21,384 nucleotides of DNA, from contig JBFFSQ010000028.1 in assembly GCA_041572275.1 (NCBI GenBank), positions 1-21,384 of the forward strand. The letters are read 5' to 3'. A program made the position numbers and the translations under genes. Shown piece by piece: positions 15,792 to 21,384 of the stretch (position 1 is its first letter; each line of letters begins with the position of its first letter). The notes under the pieces were generated by a model, which searched no databases, had not been told where the DNA came from, and worked only from the letters and a program-made list of their open reading frames with translations. The DNA comes from JBFFSQ01 sp041572275 (GTDB lineage: Bacteria; Pseudomonadota; Gammaproteobacteria; SZUA-229).

Positions 15792-16435
15792 TGATTGTAT
15801 TATGCAGCAACAACCAGAGTATTCTACAACGCTGGAGCAGCTTCCTGAATGATACCTATAGCCTGCAACATTCGCATTCATTAACAGACCTGGATACACA
15901 ATTACACAACAGGCCTGATCTTGTTATCCTGCATGATAAATTTTTTATTGATAACAAGGCCAATCAGTTAAAAGACTTGATCAAATCCCATGAAGCCATA
16001 AAATTTTTAGTGCTATCCGACAAACCTGACGAACAAACTGCATTCGACTTGCTCCATTCAGGCGTCTATGGCTATTCCAACACTTACATCACCTCAAAGC
16101 TCTTAATCGATGCCGTCAAACGAATATTGAATGGCGATGTATGGATGGGGAAACGGCTGACCCGCTATTTATCCGAATGCTTACTGGAAGACATCAACGA
16201 CGAAAGCACAGAAGAGACTGCCTTTGATGCCGAGGGCTTTATGTTGAAATTAACGCCCCGTGAAAAAGAGGTGGCACAACGCATCGCCCATGGCTGCAGC
16301 AACAAATGTGTTGCCAACAAGCTCAACATTACTGAACGCACAGTGAAAGCTCACCTGTCATCCATATTTCAAAAAACCGGCATTAAAGACCGTGTTCATC
16401 TTGCCTTAATTCTCAACAGTCACAAATACGATTAG
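15791..16435 (+). CDS. LuxR/NarL-type regulator with degenerate receiver domain
   Basis: 214 residues. The C-terminal part (about 153-210) is a standard LuxR-type helix-turn-helix (LTPREKEVAQRIAHGCSNKC, ITERTVKAHLSSIFQKTGI). The N-terminal ~120 residues follow a response-regulator fold, but key residues are gone. The acidic pair near residue 6 is SNN, the phospho-acceptor position in PDLVILHD is H48 (next residue D49), and the conserved Lys after the GY motif is T98. It should therefore not be switched by ordinary Asp phosphorylation. The ATG overlaps the stop of the adaptor gene (TAATG), so its translation is coupled to the exporter. It likely controls the following RTX gene or the whole cluster; the palindrome at 16518-16531 is a candidate target. 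Confidence 0.88.
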   Translation: MIVLCSNNQSILQRWSSFLNDTYSLQHSHSLTDLDTQLHNRPDLVILHDKFFIDNKANQLKDLIKSHEAIKFLVLSDKPDEQTAFDLLHSGVYGYSNTYITSKLLIDAVKRILNGDVWMGKRLTRYLSECLLEDINDESTEETAFDAEGFMLKLTPREKEVAQRIAHGCSNKCVANKLNITERTVKAHLSSIFQKTGIKDRVHLALILNSHKYD

Positions 16436-16501
16436 GCGTTATTAATCGTTTAATTAATTATTAATAAAATTAATCACCGTTGCTTCTTGTACCAACGTAC
16501 G

Positions 16502-16531
16502 ATGTACTTTAGTTCAATGTACTTCAGTACA
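16502..16531. promoter_or_regulatory. GTAC-rich tandem repeat with palindrome, candidate operator
   Basis: Two adjacent 15-base copies (ATGTACTTTAGTTCA, ATGTACTTCAGTACA) match at 13 positions. The second contains the perfect palindrome TGTAC-TTCA-GTACA at 16518-16531. Two further GTAC cores lie just upstream (16489-16492, 16497-16500), so five occur in 42 bases. It sits between the LuxR-type gene and the RTX gene, about 110 bases before the latter's start, as expected for an operator. Confidence 0.5.
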
Positions 16532-16574
16532 CTATCAATCCTCATTTCATCGTTTCAATATAAATTTATAAAAA

Positions 16575-16601
16575 GATGATTCTTAAATAAAAAAGAGCAT
16601 C
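16575..16601 (+). repeat. Possible leader hairpin upstream of the RTX gene
   Basis: GATG-A-TTCTT can pair with AAGA-G-CATC around an A-rich loop. It ends about 40 bases before the RTX start codon, so it would be in the mRNA leader. No U-run follows, so it is not a terminator. The remaining intergenic sequence (16436-16488) is very AT-rich. Confidence 0.3.
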
Positions 16602-16640
16602 ACTAAAGGTATGTGAACGCATGAGCGCGAGGTGATAGCT

Positions 16641-18551
16641 ATGTCTAAAAAGGTCCAGAAAAATCTCCATAAAATTAGCCTGAGCGCCTTACCTATTGGA
16701 ATTGTCAGTGCTGCTATTGGTTATGTTGTCATCAAAGGGCAAGACGGCATTGAAAAATTACTTGAACAGGGCCAGAAACTATTTAGTGGTGATGAAGTAG
16801 TAACGGGTGATGGCGGCCATGCCGTTATCGATTTAATAGACGGCTCTAAAATAGAATTAGACGATCAATCCAGTATCGTACTGGACGACGACGTCATCGA
16901 CGCGAAAACGCTAGAACAGATTAAACAAGCACTTCTCGATAGCCTGTCCTCGTCGGAAGGCAGTTCCCATGGACTGGATATGGCACAGGTTGATATCGAT
17001 GAGCTCACCAATACCAAATCAGATAGCAATGATACAGACAGTCTTAATCAGTCCGATAATTACGATTCCTTATCGGACAACTCACCAGGACATGGAGATT
17101 CATTGCCTGGAAATGATACGGTGCCCGATGACCCGGGATCAGGTCCTGAGCCACCTGACATCCCCATCGGCATACTTCCGAGCTTATCGATAGCGGATGT
17201 CAGCGTACAGGAACCCGCACCAGCTACGAGCGCTGGTCAGGGTGGACAAGGTGGTCATGACTCAGGCAGCGACTCCCACGACTCCGGTAGTGACTCCCAT
17301 GACTCGGGGCACGACTCCGGTAGTGACTCGCACGATTCAGGCCACGACTCCGGTAGCGACTCCCACGACTCAGGCCACGACTCAGGCCACGACTCCGGTA
17401 GTGACTCGGGTCATGGCGGTGGTCATGAAACCAGTCCTACCTACGCCGTCTTTACCGTCACCTTAAGTCATGCCGCACTCAGCGATGTTACCGTTGATTT
17501 CACCACGGCAAATGGCACCGCTGTGACCGGCGGCCAGGGCGTCGATGAAGGAGACTATGGCCACACCAGTGGCACTCTCACCATTCAACAAGGTGAAACC
17601 ACGGGCACCATTGAAGTCGAAATTCTGGGTGACCGTGGCGCTGAAAGCGACAATGAATATTTCTATGTCAATCTGAGTAATGCCCATGGCGCCACCATTG
17701 CTGATGGCCAGGCCATTGCCACCATCACCGACAGCGGCCATGGCTATGGCAGTACCGGCGAAGGCGACACCCTGATAGGAACCAGTGGCGACGATGTACT
17801 CACTGGGGGTGGTGGCCGCGACACCATTTATGGTGAAGCAGGCAATGACACCATTTCTGGACGAGGTGGTCCGGACACCCTGTTTGGTGGTGAAGGTGAT
17901 GACAACCTGCAAGGTCTGGGTGGTCCAGACACCATGTCCGGTGGCCCCGGCGATGACCTGATGGACGGTCATGGTAGCCCCGATGTAATGGATGGCGGCT
18001 CCGGTAATGATCGCATGTTTGGCGGTGGTGGACCCGATGCTCTCACCGGCGGTGAAGGCAATGACAGTTTAGATGGCGGCGGTGGGCCCGACGTGATGGA
18101 TGGCGGCTCTGGCAATGACAGCCTGATTGGTGGTGGTGGACCCGATACACTCTTCGGTGGTGAAGGCAGTGACACTTTAGATGGCGGTGGTGGGCCCGAT
18201 GTTCTCGATGGTGGACCTGGTTATGACATTTTAGTCGGCGGTGGTGCTGGCGATGTATTCCAGTTTGCCAGCCTGGAAGGTAACGACACCATTACTGACT
18301 TCAAACCTCAACAGGGTGATGCCATTGATATTTCGGCACTTCTTGATGGTTATGATGAAACTGATCCGATCAGCAATTATGTCCAGCTACAAGAAACGTC
18401 TGAGCCTGACACCTATGAATTATTAATCAACCCATCGGGTTCAAGCTTTGATGATTTCCAGGTACTGGTTACGCTGGAAAACATGCAGCACTCAACCACC
18501 GTTGATGACTTGGTGGATAACGGAAATTTGATTGTAACAACCTTGACTTAA
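16641..18551 (+). CDS. Compact retention-module RTX surface protein, type I secretion substrate
   Basis: 636 residues. Residues 1-85 match the N-terminal retention module of LapA/BapA-type adhesins (IGYVVIKGQDGIEKLLEQG, LFSGDEVVTGDGGHAVIDL, DGSKIELDDQSSIVLDDD). An acidic Ser/Asp linker follows (86-205), then a DSGH-type low-complexity tract (206-262), one Calx-beta domain (about 264-368, VTVDFTTANGTA ... NEYFYVNLSNA), eighteen RTX nonapeptides (380-541), and a C-terminal secretion region (VFQFASLEGNDTITDFKPQQ onward). RTX repeats fold on calcium outside the cell. At 636 residues it is far shorter than LapA-type adhesins. I see no obvious TAAG/PAAG LapG cleavage motif. The ATG at 16641 with GAGGTG upstream is preferred to a GTG at 16632. 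The exporter genes flank it. Its role is probably adhesion or a surface matrix; a small RTX enzyme is unlikely, as no catalytic domain is seen. Confidence 0.9.
   Translation: MSKKVQKNLHKISLSALPIGIVSAAIGYVVIKGQDGIEKLLEQGQKLFSGDEVVTGDGGHAVIDLIDGSKIELDDQSSIVLDDDVIDAKTLEQIKQALLDSLSSSEGSSHGLDMAQVDIDELTNTKSDSNDTDSLNQSDNYDSLSDNSPGHGDSLPGNDTVPDDPGSGPEPPDIPIGILPSLSIADVSVQEPAPATSAGQGGQGGHDSGSDSHDSGSDSHDSGHDSGSDSHDSGHDSGSDSHDSGHDSGHDSGSDSGHGGGHETSPTYAVFTVTLSHAALSDVTVDFTTANGTAVTGGQGVDEGDYGHTSGTLTIQQGETTGTIEVEILGDRGAESDNEYFYVNLSNAHGATIADGQAIATITDSGHGYGSTGEGDTLIGTSGDDVLTGGGGRDTIYGEAGNDTISGRGGPDTLFGGEGDDNLQGLGGPDTMSGGPGDDLMDGHGSPDVMDGGSGNDRMFGGGGPDALTGGEGNDSLDGGGGPDVMDGGSGNDSLIGGGGPDTLFGGEGSDTLDGGGGPDVLDGGPGYDILVGGGAGDVFQFASLEGNDTITDFKPQQGDAIDISALLDGYDETDPISNYVQLQETSEPDTYELLINPSGSSFDDFQVLVTLENMQHSTTVDDLVDNGNLIVTTLT
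17256..17427 (+). repeat. Ser-Asp-Gly-His low-complexity tandem repeat in the RTX gene
   Basis: About 57 codons built from HDSG, SDS and HDSGH pieces. The main period is 33 bases (protein unit DSGSDSHDSGH). Serine and histidine codons vary between copies (TCC, TCG, TCA, AGT, AGC), so the protein pattern is conserved better than the DNA. It separates the N-terminal linker from the Calx-beta domain. Confidence 0.85.
17778..18263 (+). repeat. RTX nonapeptide repeat array with alternating GPD units
   Basis: Eighteen consecutive 27-base nonapeptides of GGxGxDxxU type. From the fourth to the sixteenth, every even repeat carries Pro before the Asp (GGGGPD or GSPD), while odd ones carry Asn, Asp, Ser or other residues. 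A 108-base higher-order unit is evident: 17991-18098 and 18099-18206 are near-copies. Confidence 0.88.
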
Positions 18552-18596
18552 TAATAAAGAATGTCGGCAGGGAAGCCTGAAAACGAGGAGAACAAA

Positions 18597-19901
18597 ATGA
18601 AAACCAAGGCCCTCATACATACAAGTTGTCTTGCAACTGCCTTTTTTGCCATTGTCGCAGCAGACTCACTGACTGCTGCACCATTAAAGGATGTTGTGCA
18701 AAAGACCTTACAATCTAATCCCGACGTTGTGGCGAGCATGCAGGCCCGTAACGCCAGTGAACAAAACCTGAAGCTGTCCAAGTCCGACTACTATCCGGAA
18801 ATATATATTGCTGCAGGTATAGGCGATGAAAACACAGACAGTCCATTCACTCGCACAGCCGGCAATCCTGACGGTATCGATCTAACCAGAAAAGAAACTT
18901 CACTGGTTGTTAAGCAGTTACTGTACGATGGCCTGGCCACGCCACAAACCGTGGCAGCAAGTGAAGCCCAGCTTCTATCTTCCGACATGCGTGTACAGTC
19001 GGTGATTGAAGATATCACACTGAGGACGGCTCAGGTTTACATGGCTGCACTACGTGAAAGTCGGTTACTGGATCTGGCAAGAGAAAATCTGCAGATACAT
19101 CAACAAATCTATGCTCGCGTAAAAAAACGTTCCGATCGTGGCGTGGGCCGAAAGGCCGACCTCAACCAGGTTGAAGGCCGTCTTGCCCTGGCCGAATCAC
19201 AGGTCATAGCTTCAGAAGCCAACTACTATAACGCACGTGTCAGATACATTCGTGTGGTTGGTGAAATGCCAGATGATGATATGGTGATGCCAGAATCATA
19301 TGCCAGCGAACTCCCCATCAACCTCGAACAGGCCATTGATGCCACCCTGAAAAATAACCCTTCACTACAATCGGCAACTGCTGATGTCAGAGTGGCAAAT
19401 GCACAACGCAAGGTCGCCAGAAGTGGCTACCAGCCACAACTGGATCTGGTCTTCGAGCAGACCTGGGATGAAAACCTGGACGGTATTGAGGGTGATAACG
19501 AGGCATACAGTCTCATGCTGAAACTAAAATACAACCTGTTCAATGGTGGCGGTGATACAGCGAGAAGTCGGCAGGCTGCATTTAGAGTGAATGAGTCGAA
19601 AGCCCTGCAGGATAAAACGCGGCGTGAAGCCATAGAAGATCTGAATATTGCCTGGACCAACTATAAAGCAGTCCGCAATCAACTGATTTTTCTAAAACAG
19701 CATGTCGATGCCAGTAGCAAAACACAGGAAGCCTATGATCAGCAATTTAATCTGGGCCGACGTACCTTACTGGACCTACTGGATGCCAGGCATGAGTTAT
19801 TCCAGGCCAACCGTGCATACACCAGCGCTCAATATGACTCACTGTATCAACAATATCGCGTGCTGGCGGTAATGGGCATGCTGGCAAAACAATTTAAGTA
19901 A
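18597..19901 (+). CDS. TolC-family outer-membrane channel (LapE/AggA-like)
   Basis: 434 residues with a signal peptide (MKTKALIHTSCLATAFFAIV, cleavage near LTA|AP). The two repeated outer-membrane efflux halves begin at APLKDVVQKTLQSNPDVVAS and at LEQAIDATLKNNPSLQSATA. The second half contains the family strand LMLKLKYNLFNGGGD, and the protein ends with the typical LGRRTLLDLLDARHELFQAN and YRVLAVMGMLA. It provides the outer-membrane exit for the type I system. The ATG at 18597 has a strong AGGAG six bases upstream and starts directly at the signal peptide, so I preferred it to an in-frame ATG at 18561. It lies 45 bases after the RTX gene in the same operon. Confidence 0.94.
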   Translation: MKTKALIHTSCLATAFFAIVAADSLTAAPLKDVVQKTLQSNPDVVASMQARNASEQNLKLSKSDYYPEIYIAAGIGDENTDSPFTRTAGNPDGIDLTRKETSLVVKQLLYDGLATPQTVAASEAQLLSSDMRVQSVIEDITLRTAQVYMAALRESRLLDLARENLQIHQQIYARVKKRSDRGVGRKADLNQVEGRLALAESQVIASEANYYNARVRYIRVVGEMPDDDMVMPESYASELPINLEQAIDATLKNNPSLQSATADVRVANAQRKVARSGYQPQLDLVFEQTWDENLDGIEGDNEAYSLMLKLKYNLFNGGGDTARSRQAAFRVNESKALQDKTRREAIEDLNIAWTNYKAVRNQLIFLKQHVDASSKTQEAYDQQFNLGRRTLLDLLDARHELFQANRAYTSAQYDSLYQQYRVLAVMGMLAKQFK

Positions 19902-19965
19902 CCACGAGGATAAACCGACTAAACTGATCAGATGCAAATAACCAAATGATAACAAGGCCATACAA

Positions 19966-21210
19966 ATGAGAAACATGGACTACAAATTATATTCAGGCCT
20001 GATAACCACAGGAATGTGGTTGTTCTTGTCAACTTGCGCCTACGCACAACCCGGCAACGTTATCGAACAATCATTTGCATCTGAACCGCTGGAAGAGGTA
20101 GCCGAAAAAGACATTAAAGTCGGTGACTTTATTTTTCACCCAAACATTGGCTTTACTCAATACTATGATGACAATATTTATGCGACTCAGACTGGCGAAA
20201 ATGATGACACTATTTCAGTACTTAATGCCGAACTAAAACTTTCATCTGACTGGAAACAACATTCACTTGGATTCAAACTTGGCGCTGACGCCAACAAATA
20301 CAGTTCCTTTGATTCAGAAAACACGGTTGATAACTGGCTAAATATTAACGGTCACTATGACACCAGTGACAACTCACGCCTGAAAGTCACAGCCGCCTAC
20401 ATCAACGACCATGAAGATCGTGCAGCTCCTGAATCTGTATCCAGCCTGGCACTCACCAAGTTTTCTGAAAACCAGGTGAATTTCAGCTTTGACCATACCT
20501 TCACTGACCTCTCATACAAGCTCGCGGCCAGCTCGCTCAATATTGATTTTCACGACAGCGGCATCATCAATAATGACACCCGTGACAGGAACGACAATTC
20601 TTTTGGTTTCCGGCTGAATGTTTCTATCAACAAAGGTCACTATATTTTCATTCAAAGTATTTTAGAAAATCGCGACTACGAACAGGCTGTTGATCTGAAT
20701 CTTTTTAATCGCGACTCTGACATACAAAACCATATCATTGGCTATCAGTTCAAAACCAGCAATCGATTATATGGTGAGCTATTTATCGGACAGCTTTCCC
20801 AGAAATTTGATGACATTCAGTTTAAACAAGTAAGCGAACCCGATTATGGTGCGCGCATCAACTGGCACACCTCCAGTTTCAGCAAGCTTGTATTTATTAC
20901 AGACCGAACCATTGAAGAAACCACATTGAACAACTCATCCGGATTTCTATATGACAAATTTTTAATTAAATTCAGTCATGGACTTAATCAGTTCTGGTCA
21001 TATTCGCTGGTTGCCTCACTGGCAAATGCTGATTATCAGCTAATTAGCCGTGAGGATGATTACACCAGCTATGCAGTTGGCGCTAATTACCAACTGGAGA
21101 AAGGTTTATCTTTTGGCATGGATTACGTTTTGATGGAACGTGATTCTACCGAAGACACTGACGACTATCGCAGAAACCAGCTGTACTTTCGCGTTTCTGC
21201 ACAACTTTAA
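19966..21210 (+). CDS. Outer-membrane beta-barrel protein (BBP2-like), function unknown
   Basis: 414 residues with a signal peptide (cleavage near AYA|QP, residue 27). After a short acidic segment, the sequence from about residue 50 is a run of amphipathic strands with Asp/Asn turns (GDFIFHPNIGFTQYYDDNIY, SDWKQHSLGFKLGADANKYS, ending QLYFRVSAQL). The opening IGFTQYYDDNIYAT motif resembles outer-membrane barrels annotated BBP2_2, often found with exopolysaccharide or surface-protein genes. No catalytic domain is seen. It follows the TolC gene after 64 bases and has AAGG upstream of the ATG; a second in-frame ATG lies three codons later. Being last but one in the secretion cluster, it may help hold or present the RTX protein, though this is inference. 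Confidence 0.8.
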   Translation: MRNMDYKLYSGLITTGMWLFLSTCAYAQPGNVIEQSFASEPLEEVAEKDIKVGDFIFHPNIGFTQYYDDNIYATQTGENDDTISVLNAELKLSSDWKQHSLGFKLGADANKYSSFDSENTVDNWLNINGHYDTSDNSRLKVTAAYINDHEDRAAPESVSSLALTKFSENQVNFSFDHTFTDLSYKLAASSLNIDFHDSGIINNDTRDRNDNSFGFRLNVSINKGHYIFIQSILENRDYEQAVDLNLFNRDSDIQNHIIGYQFKTSNRLYGELFIGQLSQKFDDIQFKQVSEPDYGARINWHTSSFSKLVFITDRTIEETTLNNSSGFLYDKFLIKFSHGLNQFWSYSLVASLANADYQLISREDDYTSYAVGANYQLEKGLSFGMDYVLMERDSTEDTDDYRRNQLYFRVSAQL

Positions 21211-21287
21211 CCCAACCAAGGAGGTTACATCGACAACAAGACGCCTGATATTTACTAGCTATCAAGACTCTTAGAGGAGTTAGTACG

Positions 21288-21384
21288 ATGAAAACTAAAA
21301 CTACAGTCAACTGGAAAAAACGCTTCCTCATTCCCGGGGCTATCACCGCTTTCGCCTTGGTAGCTGCACCAGTCGTTATGTATG
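21288..21384 (+). CDS. Start of an exported protein, cut by the right edge
   Basis: The frame opens at an ATG with GAGGAG eight bases upstream and reads MKTKTTVNWKKRFLIPGAIT followed by AFALVAAPVVMY to the edge of the window. This is a positively charged N-terminus plus a hydrophobic core, either a Sec signal peptide or a membrane anchor. Only 32 codons are visible, so no family can be assigned. It continues the secretion cluster on the same strand. Confidence 0.7.
   Translation, partial: MKTKTTVNWKKRFLIPGAITAFALVAAPVVMY

Noticed and set aside
17463..18175. Long minus-strand frames opposite the RTX gene
   Set aside because: They arise from the repeated Gly/Asp codons of the real gene read backwards; they have no ribosome sites or domains.

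Overview
The window looks like the chromosome of a Gram-negative gammaproteobacterium of middling-to-low GC (judged by eye, not computed). Support comes from the DeaD-type helicase, the Pat-type acyl-CoA synthetase/acetyltransferase, several outer-membrane beta-barrels with Sec signal peptides, a LapBCE-like type I secretion system, and a perfect FNR/Anr box. I cannot name the genus. No tRNA, rRNA, insertion sequence or CRISPR array was seen.

Layout. (1) 1-6358, housekeeping: a Pat-like bifunctional acyl-CoA synthetase/GNAT protein (minus strand, cut by the left edge) diverges from a class II-like histone-deacetylase-family amidohydrolase. That gene converges on a DEAD-box RNA helicase. A small two-helix membrane protein and a 72-residue exported peptide follow. 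(2) 6518-11695, an electron-transfer/metal block on the minus strand. An exported multiheme c-type cytochrome (17 CXXCH plus one CX3CH) is followed 21 bases later by an outer-membrane barrel with N-terminal SPOR-like and TPR-like parts. Both lie behind a predicted class II FNR promoter. Upstream sit a DUF2202 ferritin-like exported protein and a small thrombospondin-type-3 calcium-binding protein. (3) 12234-21384, a type I secretion/biofilm cluster on the plus strand: LapB-like ABC transporter, HlyD/LapC adaptor, LuxR-type regulator with a degenerate receiver, a compact retention-module RTX protein, TolC-family channel, a second outer-membrane barrel, and the start of another exported protein cut by the right edge.

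How the parts may work together. Region 3 is a self-contained exporter plus substrate: ABC, adaptor and TolC form the trans-envelope channel, and the RTX protein carries an N-terminal retention module and a C-terminal RTX secretion region, so it is probably held on the cell surface. Region 2 resembles a porin-cytochrome conduit, which would move electrons across the outer membrane and be switched on at low oxygen; that function is inferred, not shown. The two regions are divergent around a 538-base intergenic stretch. They could jointly serve a surface-attached, oxygen-limited lifestyle, but nothing in the sequence proves co-regulation.
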